Notes: a model not told the origin generated them from the sequence alone. A DNA stretch of 64,000 nt from Loktanella sp. (GCA_017390475.1 JAFPBO010000013.1:227701-291700), one strand, 5' to 3'. Positions 34,733 through 44,929 are shown, counted from the first letter of the stretch. Translations and numbers: made by a program.

Positions 34733-35835
34733 CCGCGCGCGGCCTGCAACGCCTGTGGCAGCATCTGTGCGAAGGTCGCGATCTGGTCTGCCGGGCCGCA
34801 GCTGACACGGATGCAGCGGTCTTGCGGGGCGACAAAGGGCATCCGTACGAAGATACCGCGCGCGACAAGTTCTGCCAGAACCTTGCGCGCAAAGTCACCG
34901 TCCTTGCCGCAATCAATCGCGACGAAATTGGTGGCAGAGGGCAGGGCGGTCAGGCCATTGGCCGCTGCGATCCGGCCAATCTCGGCCCGTGAGGCGGCGA
35001 CCCGATCGCGCACGTGATCCAGCCATGCTTTGTCTTCAAACGCCGCCAGCGCACCTGCCTGTGACATCCGGCTGAGGCCGAAATGGTTGCGCACTTTGTG
35101 AAACCCCGCGATCACATCCGCCGCGCCGATGGCATAGCCGATCCGCGCGCCCGCCATGCCATGCGCCTTGGAAAAGGTGCGCAGGCGGATCACATTCGGC
35201 GTTTCAACCGGGATATCAGCGGCGGTGCCATCTGGTGCAAGGTCGATATAGGCCTCATCCAGCAACAGCAGGCAATCATCGGGCAGTTCGGCGATCATCC
35301 GGGTAATCACGTTCGCCTGATGCCAACTGCCCATCGGGTTGTCAGGGTTCGCGATATAAACCAGTTTCGCACCTGTTTCATGCGCCTTGGCGACGAGGGC
35401 ATCGGGGTCTTCATAATCGCCCTTGTAAGGCACTTTTTCCAACCGCCCGCCAAAGCCCGCGACATGATAATTGAAGGTCGGATAGGCCCCGTCCGAGGTG
35501 ACCGCCACATCACCCGGCGCGATATAGAGCCGGACCAGCAGGCCGAGCAGCCCGTCGATGCCTTCGCCGACAAGGATATTGTCCATGCCCACGCCGTGAT
35601 GCGGGGCGAGCGCCGCGCGCAGATCATGGCTTTGCGCATCGCCATACATCCAGACGTCACTGGCGGCCTTTTGCATCGCGGCGATGGCCTTGGGCGAAGG
35701 GCCAAAGGCGCTTTCATTCGCGCCCAGCCGTGCCAGAAACGGGGCACCCCTGTCGCGTTCCTGCGTTTCAGGGCCGACAAAGGGCACCGTGGCAGGGAGA
35801 GAGGCAGCAAGCGGGGTCACTTTGGGGTGGGTCAT
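34729..35835 (-). CDS. hisC: Histidinol-phosphate aminotransferase family protein
   Basis: A 368-residue class I/II PLP aminotransferase. LGANESAFGPSPKAIAAM is the HisC N-terminal signature, YIANPDNPMGSWH and LLLDEAYIDLAP follow, and the PLP lysine is in RTFSKAHGMAGARIGY. Such proteins make histidinol phosphate or act on aromatic amino acids. ATG 35835 has AAGGTGA upstream. A type B repeat lies just ahead of the ribosome-binding site, between valS and this gene. Confidence 0.88.
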   Translation of the reverse strand: MTHPKVTPLAASLPATVPFVGPETQERDRGAPFLARLGANESAFGPSPKAIAAMQKAASDVWMYGDAQSHDLRAALAPHHGVGMDNILVGEGIDGLLGLLVRLYIAPGDVAVTSDGAYPTFNYHVAGFGGRLEKVPYKGDYEDPDALVAKAHETGAKLVYIANPDNPMGSWHQANVITRMIAELPDDCLLLLDEAYIDLAPDGTAADIPVETPNVIRLRTFSKAHGMAGARIGYAIGAADVIAGFHKVRNHFGLSRMSQAGALAAFEDKAWLDHVRDRVAASRAEIGRIAAANGLTALPSATNFVAIDCGKDGDFARKVLAELVARGIFVRMPFVAPQDRCIRVSCGPADQIATFAQMLPQALQAARG

Positions 35836-35849
35836 GGCAATCACCTTTT

Positions 35850-35886
35850 ATGCGCTCCGCGCGGGGAGTATTTTGGGAAAAAAGAA
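35850..35886 (-). repeat. Dispersed intergenic repeat, type B
   Basis: The plus strand reads ATGCGCTCCGCGCGGGGAG, a TATTT core, and the tail GGGAAAAAAGAAG. The arm is the same as the right-hand copy at 13386-13424. It sits between the valS stop and the hisC ribosome-binding site in the shared leftward direction. Confidence 0.78.
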
Positions 35887-35919
35887 GCAGGGGCCAGGGG
35901 GCGGCCCGCTGCCATGGAG

Positions 35920-38900
35920 TCAGCCCAGTTCCTGCAACCGCGCGATGGCGGCCTTGATCTGGGTGTCTTCGTTTTCGCGCAGGGCGAGGTTGCCTTTTGC
36001 TTCTGCCACAACGTCCTCCGGGGCAGAGGCGATGAAAGCCGGATTGTTCAGCCGCCCACGCAAACCGCCGAGTTCCTTGCCCAGTTTTTGCAGGGTCTTT
36101 TCCAGCCGCGCGATTTCCGCCGCGACATCGATCAGCCCTTCCAGCGGCAGACCGAAGGTGCCGCCTGGCATCGGGATCGTGACGCAGCCTTTGGGGAAGG
36201 CGTCCACATGGGTCAGGCTGTCGATCCGCGCCAGACGCTGGATCAGGGCGGCGTTATTGTCCCAAGCGGACTGGCCCTTGGCATCCAGCCCCGTGACCAG
36301 CAGCGGCACCTGCGCCCCGGCTGGCACATGGACCTGCGCGCGCGCGGAACGGGTGTTGTCGATCAGCGCGATCACCCAGTTCATCTCACGGTCAGCCTCG
36401 GCATCGACCAATTCGCTGCCATAGCTCGGCCAATCGGCGTGGCAGAGCATCTTGGCGCGATTGTCGGCCAGCCCCCAGAGTTCTTCGGTAATGAAGGGCA
36501 TCACCGGATGCAGCAGGATCAGGCATTGATCCAGCACCCAGCGCAGGGTCTGTTCGGTTTCCAGTTTCGCCGCCGCATCATCGCCCTGCAGGATCGGTTT
36601 GGAAAATTCCAGATACCAGTCGCAGACCTTGCCCCAGGTAAAGGCATAAAGCGCATCCGCCGCATCGTTGAACCGGTAGGCCTGCAGCGCCGCATCAACA
36701 GTTTCGCGCAATTTGCCGGTCTCGCCGATGATCCATTTGTTCAGCGTCAGGGTCGCGGCGGGGCGGGCGGGGTCACCGGGATAGGGAATATTGTAGTGGT
36801 CTGCAAAACTGAATGCATTCCAAAGTTTGGTCCCGAAATTGCGATAGCCCTTGATCCGGTCCTCAGAGATCTTCAGCACGCCGCCGATGGCTGCCATCTG
36901 CGCATTGCTGAACCGCAAGGCATCCGCGCCATATTGGTCGATCATATCCAGCGGGTCGATAACGTTGCCCTTGGTCTTGGACATCTTCTCGCCCTTCGCA
37001 TCGCGGACAAGCTGATGCAGGTAAACCGTATGGAACGGGTCCTGTTCCAGCACCGCCTGTGACATCATCATCATCCGCGCGACCCAGAAGAACAGGATAT
37101 CCTGACCGGTGATCAGCACATCGCCGGGGAAATATTTCATCGCCGGATCATCATTGGGCCAGCCGAGCGTGCCGAAAGGCCAGAGGCCGGAGGAGAACCA
37201 TGTGTCCAGCACGTCAGGGTCCCGCCAGACCGGGAACACCAGTTTCATCGGGTCTTGCGTGACATTGTAATCGGCAAGGCCTGCCGCGAAACGGTCAATG
37301 GCTTCGGCCTTGTCCGCGACTTCGATGATCTGCGCATGGCTGAGCGGGCTGGGCAGATCGGCATTGTCGAAGGTGAAGGCGGCTTTCACCGCTTCCAGAT
37401 CTGTCCCGCAATGCATGACCGTGCCGCGATGGACCATCCCGTCAAGCAGCAGACCCAGCAATTCGGTTTCATCCAACGTGCCGGACGGGTTCGCCTCATC
37501 CGCCACCCCAAGGTCAAGGCCGTACCACACAGGGATCTGATGCCCCCACCACAGTTGCCGGGAAATACACCAAGGCTCGATATTTTCCAGCCAGTGATAA
37601 TAGACTTTTTCGCCGCTTTCGGGGATGATTTTGGTGCGACCTTGCTTGACCGCCTCCAGCGCCGGGCCGACGATTTTGGCAGTATCGACGAACCATTGGT
37701 CGGTCAGCATCGGTTCGATGACAACGCGGGAGCGATCGCCGAAAGGCTGCATGATCTTCTTGTTTTCGACCAAGGGGATGTGGGTGGGTTCTGGTTCGGG
37801 CGTGGCATGAGGTCCCGGATCAAGTCCGGGATTGCGTGGCGCTGCGCCCGCGTCATCCGCAGTCCCGGCCCCCGCGCCGGGACCTCCCAAGACGACCGCC
37901 GGATTGGGCACCATCACCGCCAGCCCCTCTGCAGTCACATCCGCCACCACACGCGCCCGAGCCTCGAACCGATCTAGCCCGCGATATTCATCCGGCACAA
38001 GGTTCATCGCGGCGATCTTGCCTTCGTCGAACCCTTCCTCACCGGTTGCAATACGCTGCGCGATCACCGCCTCTTCGGCATAGGGCCGCCCATCGTCGCG
38101 CATATACCCTTTTGTATCCATCAGCCCATACATCGGGATGCCATTGCGCTTGGCGACTTCGTAATCGTTGAAATCATGCGCCCCGGTGATCTTGACCGCG
38201 CCTGACCCGAAATCCGGATCAGGATAAGGATCGGTGATGATCGGGATCAACCGGCGGTGTTCCTTCGGCCCCACCGGAATTTCGCACAGCTTGCCGACAA
38301 TCGGCGCATAGCGCGGGTCATCCTTGTGCACGGCCACCGCGCCATCGCCCAGCATGGTTTCAGGCCGGGTGGTCGCGATAGAGATGTAATCCCGCGTCTC
38401 GCGCAGGGTCACATTACCGTCTTCATCTTTCTCGACATATTCATAGGTTTCACCCGCCGCCAGCGGATATTTGAAGTGCCACATATGGCCGTCGACTTCG
38501 ATATTCTCGACCTCAAGGTCAGAAATCGCTGTTTCGAAATGCGGGTCCCAGTTGACCAGACGCTTGCCGCGATAGATCAGGCCCTTGTTATACATATCCA
38601 CGAAGACCCGGATCACGGCATCATGGAAATTGCCGGGGGCTTCGGTGTCAGGCGCGCTTTCGGCACCGGACATGGTAAAGGCCGACCGTGACCAATCCAT
38701 TGAATCGCCCAACCGCCGCGCCTGTTGTTCAATCACGCCGCCTTTGTCGCCTTTCCACTCCCAGACCTTTTTCAGAAACGCCTCGCGCCCCATGTCGACC
38801 CGTTTGGGTTGCCCCGTCGCAGCAAGGTCCTTTTCCACCATCAGCTGCGTCGCGATCCCCGCATGGTCCAGCCCCGGCTGCCACAAAGTGTCATAGCCCT

Positions 38901-39117
38901 GCATCCGTTTCCACCGCGTCAGGATATCCATCAGCGTATGGTTAAAGGCATGGCCGACATGCAGATGCCCCGTCACATTGGGCGGCGGCAGCATGATGCA
39001 GAACGTCTCGTCCCGGCTGGCATTGGCCCCGGCTTTGAAGGCACCGGCCTCTTCCCACATTTTATACAGCCGCGCTTCGGCCTCGGCAGCGTTGAAGGTC
39101 TTTTCCATCGGCATCAT
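35920..39117 (-). CDS. valS: Valyl-tRNA synthetase
   Basis: Class I synthetase charging tRNA-Val with an editing domain against threonine. The 1065-residue protein has the HIGH-type motif [15 protein letters not shown] near residues 47-61 and [12 protein letters not shown] near 710-721. The C-terminal coiled-coil arm ([19 protein letters not shown]) ends the protein. AAGGACG supports ATG 39117. It is about 70-80 residues longer than many bacterial ValS. Residues about 411-436, rich in Gly, Ala, Pro and Asp, are encoded by a hairpin-forming repeat inserted in frame just before the [18 protein letters not shown] block. Confidence 0.97.
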   Translation of the reverse strand: MMPMEKTFNAAEAEARLYKMWEEAGAFKAGANASRDETFCIMLPPPNVTGHLHVGHAFNHTLMDILTRWKRMQGYDTLWQPGLDHAGIATQLMVEKDLAATGQPKRVDMGREAFLKKVWEWKGDKGGVIEQQARRLGDSMDWSRSAFTMSGAESAPDTEAPGNFHDAVIRVFVDMYNKGLIYRGKRLVNWDPHFETAISDLEVENIEVDGHMWHFKYPLAAGETYEYVEKDEDGNVTLRETRDYISIATTRPETMLGDGAVAVHKDDPRYAPIVGKLCEIPVGPKEHRRLIPIITDPYPDPDFGSGAVKITGAHDFNDYEVAKRNGIPMYGLMDTKGYMRDDGRPYAEEAVIAQRIATGEEGFDEGKIAAMNLVPDEYRGLDRFEARARVVADVTAEGLAVMVPNPAVVLGGPGAGAGTADDAGAAPRNPGLDPGPHATPEPEPTHIPLVENKKIMQPFGDRSRVVIEPMLTDQWFVDTAKIVGPALEAVKQGRTKIIPESGEKVYYHWLENIEPWCISRQLWWGHQIPVWYGLDLGVADEANPSGTLDETELLGLLLDGMVHRGTVMHCGTDLEAVKAAFTFDNADLPSPLSHAQIIEVADKAEAIDRFAAGLADYNVTQDPMKLVFPVWRDPDVLDTWFSSGLWPFGTLGWPNDDPAMKYFPGDVLITGQDILFFWVARMMMMSQAVLEQDPFHTVYLHQLVRDAKGEKMSKTKGNVIDPLDMIDQYGADALRFSNAQMAAIGGVLKISEDRIKGYRNFGTKLWNAFSFADHYNIPYPGDPARPAATLTLNKWIIGETGKLRETVDAALQAYRFNDAADALYAFTWGKVCDWYLEFSKPILQGDDAAAKLETEQTLRWVLDQCLILLHPVMPFITEELWGLADNRAKMLCHADWPSYGSELVDAEADREMNWVIALIDNTRSARAQVHVPAGAQVPLLVTGLDAKGQSAWDNNAALIQRLARIDSLTHVDAFPKGCVTIPMPGGTFGLPLEGLIDVAAEIARLEKTLQKLGKELGGLRGRLNNPAFIASAPEDVVAEAKGNLALRENEDTQIKAAIARLQELG
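37811..37884 (-). repeat. Hairpin-rich palindromic repeat within valS
   Basis: The outer arms GGTCCCGG and CCGGGACC close the 74-base unit. Inside are TCCCGGA/TCCGGGA (loop of 5) and GTCCCGGC/GCCGGGAC (loop of 6) hairpins. The unit resembles hairpin elements usually found between genes in alphaproteobacteria. It is read in frame as part of ValS, giving a Gly/Pro/Asp-rich insert. A related hairpin cluster is at 45822-45877. Confidence 0.75.
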
Positions 39118-39240
39118 TCACGTCCTTTTTGGGCTTGGTGTCAGATACCAAGCACAGCCCGCAAGGGAAAGGCCTTGTTCGGGGCTGGACTTGGGGGGCT
39201 GGCCCGCTAGGCTCTGACCAAAGCAGCGCAGAGGATCAGC

Positions 39241-41526
39241 ATGGAAAAGTTCGGCAAAAGCCAGTCGGTCACACGGGTCGAGGATCTGCGCTTTCTCACA
39301 GGTACAGGCCGCTATGTCGATGATGTTGCCCCTGACGGCGCACTTTACGCCTGGTTCCTGCGCGCCGGTGTCGCCCATGGCACCATCACCACGCTCGATC
39401 TGGAGGATGCCCGCAATATGCCCGGCATCGCCCTGATCGTTACCGCCGATGATCTGATCGCCACTGGCGTCAAGATCGGGCTGGCGGGCAAGGTCCTGCC
39501 CAATGCTGCCGCCCCGATCCGCCCGATCCTTGCGCAGGGCCGCGTCCGCCACGTGGGCGAGCCGATTGCCATGATCGTCGCCGAGAGCCTGATCGCCGCA
39601 AAAGACGCGGCAGAGGCTATCGTGCTCGACATCGACGACCTCCCCGTCCACACGGGTCTCGCCATCGGCGACGAGGCGATCCACCCAGAGGCCCCCGACA
39701 ACCTCGCCTTCGACTGGGCACTGGGTGATGCCGATGCTGCGGAACAGGCCATCGCGAACGCTGCCCATGTCGTCACCACACAGGTCTTTGACAACCGCGT
39801 CATCGTTAACGCGATGGAACCGCGCGGCTGTTTTGCAGAAATCACCGATGGCCGCCTGCATGTCGCCGTCAACGGCCAAGGCGTCTGGAACACCAAACGC
39901 GACCTGATGCATCATTTCGGGCTGTCCGCAGATGACCTGCGCGTCACCACCCCCGATGTCGGCGGCGGTTTCGGGATGAAGGCGATGCGCTACCCCGAAC
40001 CTTTCTGCGTCGCCCATGCCGCCCGCGTCCTGGGCCGCCCGGTGCGCTGGATCTCGGAACGAACCGAGGCGATGCTGACCGACAACGCCGGTCGCGACCT
40101 GACGACGACAGCAACACTTGCCTTTGATGCTAACTATCAGATCACCGCTTACCGCGTTGATACGATTGCGAATATGGGCGCTTATAATTCCCAATTCGCG
40201 CAAGGTATCCAGACCGAACTCTTCTCCAAGGTCCTCATGGGCACCTATGACGTCCAGACCGCCCATATGCGCACGCGGGGCATTTATACCAACACCACCC
40301 CCGTCGACGCCTATCGCGGGGCCGGGCGGCCAGAGGCGATTTTTGTCCTCGAACGCAGTATGGATGCCGCCGCCCGCGCGCTGGGCGTGGACCCTTGGGA
40401 ATTGCGGCTCAGGAACTTCATCAAGCCTCAACACTTTCCCTATACCAGCGTCACGGGTGTCACCTATGACGTGGGGGATTTTGTGCGCGTGTTGGACAGG
40501 GCCGGACAGAATGCAGACCGTGACGGTTTTGCCGGGCGCAAGGCGGCCTCGGCCCTGCAGGGTAAATTGCGCGGGCAGGGGCTGTGCTATTACATCGAAA
40601 GCATCCTTGGCGATCCTGATGAAACGACGGCGGTGGAATTCACGCCGGATGGCGCGCTGATCTATGTCGGTACGCAGTCGAACGGGCAGGGGCATGAAAC
40701 CGTCTATGCACAATTTCTGTCCGATCACACCGGCATTCCCGCAGGCAAGATCAAGGTGGTGCAAGGCGACAGCGACCTGATCCCCAAGGGGGGCGGCACC
40801 GGCGGGTCACGCTCCGTCACGGTGCAGAATACCGCCACGCTGGCGGCGGTGGATGTGATCCGCACGGCCTTCACCGCCTTTCTCGCCGATCAGGAAGGAG
40901 TCGATGCCGCGCAGATCAGTTTTGACGATGAACGTTTCCGCATCAATGGCTCCAACCTGACGCCGACGATGCTGGAGGTCGCCGATATGGCCTGCGCCGC
41001 CGGGCGCGAGGACCTTCTGCGCCATAAAGCCACGATCACCCTCGACAACCGCAGCTTTCCCAATGGCGCGCATGTGGCCGAGGTGGAAATTGACCCCGCC
41101 ACAGGCGTTGTCACCATCGACCGCTACACCGTGGTCGATGATTTCGGCAACCTCATCAACCCGATGCTGGCCGAGGGGCAGGTCCACGGCGGCGTCGCCC
41201 AAGGCATCGGGCAAGCCCTGACTGAACGCGCAGTATTCGACGAAGACGGCCAACTCCTGTCCGCCAGTTTCATGGATTATGCCATGCCCCGCGCCGATGA
41301 CCTGCCGATGATCGGTTTCGCATCCGAACCGACCCCGTCGATCTATAATCCGATGGGCATGAAAGGCTGTGGCGAGGCCGGCACCGTCGGCGCGCTCGCC
41401 GCGATCAGCAATGCGGTGCTGGATGCGTTAGAGGATGCAGGCGTGAAAGAGATCGACATGCCCTTCACCCCGCATCGCGTCTGGCAGGCGATCCAAGCCG
41501 CGCAAGGTGACAATGCAACTACGTGA
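39241..41526 (+). CDS. Xanthine dehydrogenase-family molybdopterin subunit (CoxL-like)
   Basis: A 761-residue molybdenum hydroxylase large subunit. VEDLRFLTGTGRYVDDV is the usual start, DVGGGFGMKAMRYPE and AYRGAGRPEAIFVLER bind the molybdopterin cytosine dinucleotide, and the catalytic glutamate is in MKGCGEAGTVGAL near residue 725. AYRGAGRPE rather than AYxCSFR puts it with form II, non-classical CO-dehydrogenase-like enzymes. The [2Fe-2S] and FAD subunits it would need are not adjacent. The substrate is unknown. It overlaps the DUF2235 gene by 14 bases. Confidence 0.88.
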   Translation: MEKFGKSQSVTRVEDLRFLTGTGRYVDDVAPDGALYAWFLRAGVAHGTITTLDLEDARNMPGIALIVTADDLIATGVKIGLAGKVLPNAAAPIRPILAQGRVRHVGEPIAMIVAESLIAAKDAAEAIVLDIDDLPVHTGLAIGDEAIHPEAPDNLAFDWALGDADAAEQAIANAAHVVTTQVFDNRVIVNAMEPRGCFAEITDGRLHVAVNGQGVWNTKRDLMHHFGLSADDLRVTTPDVGGGFGMKAMRYPEPFCVAHAARVLGRPVRWISERTEAMLTDNAGRDLTTTATLAFDANYQITAYRVDTIANMGAYNSQFAQGIQTELFSKVLMGTYDVQTAHMRTRGIYTNTTPVDAYRGAGRPEAIFVLERSMDAAARALGVDPWELRLRNFIKPQHFPYTSVTGVTYDVGDFVRVLDRAGQNADRDGFAGRKAASALQGKLRGQGLCYYIESILGDPDETTAVEFTPDGALIYVGTQSNGQGHETVYAQFLSDHTGIPAGKIKVVQGDSDLIPKGGGTGGSRSVTVQNTATLAAVDVIRTAFTAFLADQEGVDAAQISFDDERFRINGSNLTPTMLEVADMACAAGREDLLRHKATITLDNRSFPNGAHVAEVEIDPATGVVTIDRYTVVDDFGNLINPMLAEGQVHGGVAQGIGQALTERAVFDEDGQLLSASFMDYAMPRADDLPMIGFASEPTPSIYNPMGMKGCGEAGTVGALAAISNAVLDALEDAGVKEIDMPFTPHRVWQAIQAAQGDNATT

Positions 41527-42580
41527 CTGGTTATTTGGTCTTTTCGGGCGCAAGGCGCGTACGGAAGAGGGCGCAACCCGCCAACGCGGCCCCGCCACCC
41601 ATGTGATCATCATGGATGGCACCATGTCATCGCTGGAACAGGGCGCGGAAACCAACGCAGGCCTCACCTTCAAACTGCTGCGCGAAGTGAGCCAGCCTCA
41701 TAATGTCACGCTTTATTATGAGGCGGGTATCCAATGGCGCGACTGGTCCAGCACGATTGACGTGATCACCGGGCGCGGCATCAACCGCACGATTCAGCGC
41801 GCCTATGGCGTCATCGCATCCCGCTACCGCCCCGGCGACCGGATCGTGCTGATCGGCTATTCCCGCGGCGCTTTCGCGGTCCGGTCACTGTCCGGCGTCA
41901 TCGGGATGATCGGGCTGGTCCGCGCGGACGCCGCGACCGAACGCAACATCCGCCAGGCCTATCGCCATTACCGCCTTGGCGGACGCAGCAAATATGCCGC
42001 TGATTTCCGCCGCCTGCATTGTCACGACAACGTGGAAATCGAGGCCGTCGCCGTCTGGGACACGGTCAAGGCCTTGGGCCTGCGCCTGCCATTTATCTGG
42101 CGCTGGGGGCAGGAACAGCATGCCTATCACAGCACGGAACTGGCCCCGCATGTGCGGCACGGTTTTCATGCGCTGGCCCGCGACGAAAGCAGGCGGGCCT
42201 ATGCACCAGTGCTCTGGTCCTGCCCAAAGGGATTTCAGGGCCATGTCGAACAGGTCTGGTTTCGCGGCAATCACGCCGATGTCGGCGGTCAGGTCCGCGC
42301 CTTTCCCGCCGCGCGTCCCCTCGCCAATATCCCGCTGGTCTGGATGCTGGAACGGCTCGAATCCTGCGGCCTGCCTTTGCCCGCAGGCTGGCATGCGCGG
42401 TTCCCGCAGGATGTAAACGCGCCCTCGATCGGCAATTGGCACGGCTGGGCGCGGCTCTTTATCGCGCGGCGCAGGCGGGTGATCGGACGCGACCCGTCCG
42501 AACGGTTGCATGACAGCATCGTGCAGCAGCCCGCGCGCCGGTCACGGCTGCGTTGGCTGCATAATCAGACAGGTGGTTGA
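41513..42580 (+). CDS. DUF2235 family alpha/beta hydrolase
   Basis: A 355-residue predicted hydrolase. IIMDGTMSSLEQG corresponds to the usual DGTxN start, the nucleophile elbow is IGYSRGAFAVRSLSG near residues 115-129, and VAVWDTVKALGL and WFRGNHADVGGQ supply the conserved Asp and His. Some DUF2235 proteins are phospholipases, including type VI effectors, but no secretion genes are near. ATG 41513 has AAGG upstream and lies inside the preceding gene's end. Its tail overlaps the converging thioesterase by 39 bases. Confidence 0.85.
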   Translation: MQLRDWLFGLFGRKARTEEGATRQRGPATHVIIMDGTMSSLEQGAETNAGLTFKLLREVSQPHNVTLYYEAGIQWRDWSSTIDVITGRGINRTIQRAYGVIASRYRPGDRIVLIGYSRGAFAVRSLSGVIGMIGLVRADAATERNIRQAYRHYRLGGRSKYAADFRRLHCHDNVEIEAVAVWDTVKALGLRLPFIWRWGQEQHAYHSTELAPHVRHGFHALARDESRRAYAPVLWSCPKGFQGHVEQVWFRGNHADVGGQVRAFPAARPLANIPLVWMLERLESCGLPLPAGWHARFPQDVNAPSIGNWHGWARLFIARRRRVIGRDPSERLHDSIVQQPARRSRLRWLHNQTGG

Positions 42581-43027
42581 TCCGGTGGCATAAAGTTTGC
42601 CATCCACAGCCCCACGAATTTCGCCATGTGCCACACCCGTGGTGCGTCCTGCATGATCGCTGGTGCCTGTCGCCAGAATCTCCATCCCCACAGGAATGGC
42701 GCGGGTCAGGTTCACCTTATATTCCAAGGTCGTATAGACAGACCCTTTCGGGATCAACGTCATCACCGCGCAAGCCATGCAACTGTCGAGCAAGGTGCCA
42801 TACCAGCCGCCATGCACCCCGCCCATCGGGTTGGTGTGCTGAAACTCCGGTGTACCACGGAAACTGACGCGCCCGGCGCTGACCTCATCCAGATGATAAT
42901 CCATGATGCCAGAAATCGGCGGGCGGCTGATTTCGCCCCGCTGCATCGCCAGCATGAAATCCAGTCCGGACATCGACAGCATCGTCGCCAGATCGGGCAT
43001 ATCGGCAGGGGATTGGGCAATGAACAT
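42542..43027 (-). CDS. PaaI-family thioesterase
   Basis: A 161-residue hot-dog-fold thioesterase. The conserved block FQHTNPMGGVHGGWYGTLLDSCM contains the GGVHGG motif typical of PaaI and uncharacterised acyl-CoA thioesterases. KVNLTRAIPVGMEILATG is the next conserved strand pair. ATG 43027 is preferred over a TTG 18 bases upstream. It follows metF on the same strand by 38 bases. Substrate unknown. Confidence 0.87.
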   Translation of the reverse strand: MFIAQSPADMPDLATMLSMSGLDFMLAMQRGEISRPPISGIMDYHLDEVSAGRVSFRGTPEFQHTNPMGGVHGGWYGTLLDSCMACAVMTLIPKGSVYTTLEYKVNLTRAIPVGMEILATGTSDHAGRTTGVAHGEIRGAVDGKLYATGSTTCLIMQPTQP

Positions 43028-43065
43028 GGGACAACCTTCGGACAATTTCGCCCGAAGCTGCCGGT

Positions 43066-43932
43066 TTATGCCACGTTTTGCAACTGCCCTTTGGGTGCGA
43101 TCCCGAGCGCATGACAGACATCGCGCGTCAGTTCCGGCCGGTTGAGCGTGTAAAAATGCAGATGATCCACCCCGCCGCGCAGCAGGTCATCGCAAAGCTC
43201 GGTGGCAAGCGCCGTGGCCAGCAGATCAGTCGTGCCATCGCGGGTCGCCGTGGCAAAGGCATCATGGATAACCTGCGGAATATGGGTGCCGCATTGGGCC
43301 GCGAATTTCTGCGTGCCGGTCCAGTTTTCAATCGGCAGGATCCCCGGCAGGATCGGCGCGGTGATCCCGGCCTTCACACAGGCATCGCGAAAGCGAAAGA
43401 ATGTATCGGCCTCGAAAAAGAACTGCGTGATCGCCGAGGTCGCCCCCGCATCGATCTTGCGCTTGAGGAAAGCAATATCCGCCGCCTGATCTACCGCCTC
43501 TGGGTGCTTTTCAGGATAGGCTCCGACGCGGATGGTGAACTGACCTGTGTCGGCCAAAGCCTCGATCAATTCCACGGAACTCGCGAACCCGTCAGGATGG
43601 GCCGTGAATGTCGTCTGCCCCTTGGGCGCATCGCCGCGCAGGGCGACAATTTCGCGCACGCCCGCCTCGGCATAGCTTTGAGCGATCTCCAGCGTTTCTT
43701 CCCGCGTCGCATCCACGCAAGTCAGGTGGGCGGCGACGTTCAGCCCGCTGGTCTTATGGATCGTGCTGACCGCCTCATGCGTCAGCTTGCGGGTGGTGCC
43801 GCCCGCGCCATAAGTCACCGACACGAATGTCGGTGCCAGTGGGGCCAGCGTATTGACGCAATCCCACAGCCGGAATGACCCTTCGAGCGATTTGGGCGGG
43901 AAGAATTCAAACGATAATGACGGCGTGGACAT
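43066..43932 (-). CDS. metF: 5,10-methylenetetrahydrofolate reductase
   Basis: Reduces methylene-THF to methyl-THF, the methyl donor for MetH. The 288-residue protein is a normal-length FAD TIM barrel: LSFEFFPPKSLEGSF at the start, FVSVTYGAGGTTRKLTHEAV, and HLTCVDATREE. It is transcribed divergently from the metR-type regulator, with a MetR-like box between them, and faces the same pathway as metH at 57-61 kb. Confidence 0.96.
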   Translation of the reverse strand: MSTPSLSFEFFPPKSLEGSFRLWDCVNTLAPLAPTFVSVTYGAGGTTRKLTHEAVSTIHKTSGLNVAAHLTCVDATREETLEIAQSYAEAGVREIVALRGDAPKGQTTFTAHPDGFASSVELIEALADTGQFTIRVGAYPEKHPEAVDQAADIAFLKRKIDAGATSAITQFFFEADTFFRFRDACVKAGITAPILPGILPIENWTGTQKFAAQCGTHIPQVIHDAFATATRDGTTDLLATALATELCDDLLRGGVDHLHFYTLNRPELTRDVCHALGIAPKGQLQNVA

Positions 43933-43978
43933 GGAGATACCTCTTGCTTACCCCGTCTTTTTGTCATGTTTACAGAGT

Positions 43979-43991
43979 TGAGGCAAATTCA
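43979..43991. promoter_or_regulatory. MetR-type operator between metF and metR
   Basis: TGAGGCAAATTCA matches the enterobacterial MetR consensus TGAANNNNNTTCA with one mismatch. It is 47 bases from the metF start and 33 from the regulator start, where a LysR-type activator would bind. Confidence 0.5.
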
Positions 43992-44023
43992 TAACCTTCA
44001 CTAAGATCATGAAGGACATTCAC

Positions 44024-44929
44024 ATGCATATCGAATTCCGGCATCTGCGCACGATCAAGGCGATCCATGACACCGGCGGGCTGGCGCGCGCCGCCGATCT
44101 GCTGAACATGACGCAATCGGCCCTGTCGCATCAGATCAAAGGGATCGAGGAACAGGCGGGCGTCGAACTATTCGTGCGTCGGTCGAAACCTTTGCGCCTG
44201 TCCTCGGCGGGGATGAAAATGCTGGCGGCGGCGGAAACCATCCTGCCGCAGGTCACCGCATTGGAGGCAGAATTCAGCGGGCTGGTGTCCGGCAAGGCGG
44301 GTCGTCTGCATATCGCCATCGAATGCCACGCCTGTTTCGAATGGTTGTTCCCGGTGCTGGAACAATTCCGCAAAGCCTGGCCCGAGGTTGATGTCGATAT
44401 CCGCCCCGGTCTGGCCTTTGACGCGCTGCCTGCCCTGCGCAAGGAAGAGGTGGATCTGGTCGTCTCATCGGACCCAGAGGCTTTGCCGGAAACCGATTTC
44501 ACCCCGCTTTTCGATTATGAACCGGTTTTTGTGGCATCGTCCCAGCATCCGCTGGCATCCAAGGAATGGATCGAGGCGGAACATTTCCGTGGCCAGACCC
44601 TGATCACCTATCCGGTGGATCGCGCGCGGCTGGATATCTTTTCGCAATTGCTGACCCCGGCCAAGGTCGAACCGGCGGCGATCCGGCAGGTTGAACTGAC
44701 GGCGGTGATCCTTTTGCTGGTCGCGTCCAACAGGGGTGTCGCGGTGCTGCCCGATTGGGTGGTGCAGCAGGTGCGCTATTCGTCGGATTACATCACAAGG
44801 CGTCTGACATCGCGCGGGATCACCCGCAGGCTTTATGCCGCGACAAGGTCTGATGATACGGCCAAGCCCTATATGGCGCATCTGATCCGGCTGGCGCGGC
44901 AGGAAGCAGTGAAATTGCAACGCGGCTGA
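44024..44929 (+). CDS. metR: LysR-type regulator, MetR-like
   Basis: A 301-residue LysR-type regulator. The N-terminal winged helix-turn-helix is RHLRTIKAIHDTGGLARAADLLNMTQSALSHQIK, split here as LARAADLLNM and TQSALSHQIK. The effector domain has HIAIECHACFEWLFPVLEQF, a block characteristic of MetR, which senses homocysteine. ATG 44024 has AAGGA seven bases upstream; an earlier ATG at 44009 lacks one. Divergence from metF and matching boxes at metF and metH support the name. Confidence 0.87.
   Translation: MHIEFRHLRTIKAIHDTGGLARAADLLNMTQSALSHQIKGIEEQAGVELFVRRSKPLRLSSAGMKMLAAAETILPQVTALEAEFSGLVSGKAGRLHIAIECHACFEWLFPVLEQFRKAWPEVDVDIRPGLAFDALPALRKEEVDLVVSSDPEALPETDFTPLFDYEPVFVASSQHPLASKEWIEAEHFRGQTLITYPVDRARLDIFSQLLTPAKVEPAAIRQVELTAVILLLVASNRGVAVLPDWVVQQVRYSSDYITRRLTSRGITRRLYAATRSDDTAKPYMAHLIRLARQEAVKLQRG

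Noticed and set aside
35083-37062. Long rightward open frame antisense to hisC and valS
   Set aside because: It spans two real genes and a repeat element, with biased composition typical of GC-rich antisense frames.
39118-40764. Leftward frame antisense to the CoxL-like gene
   Set aside because: No domain features; the opposite strand carries all molybdenum hydroxylase motifs.
41513-42580. DUF2235 protein as a type VI secretion effector
   Set aside because: No vgrG, hcp, tss or immunity gene is adjacent, so the effector reading is unsupported.
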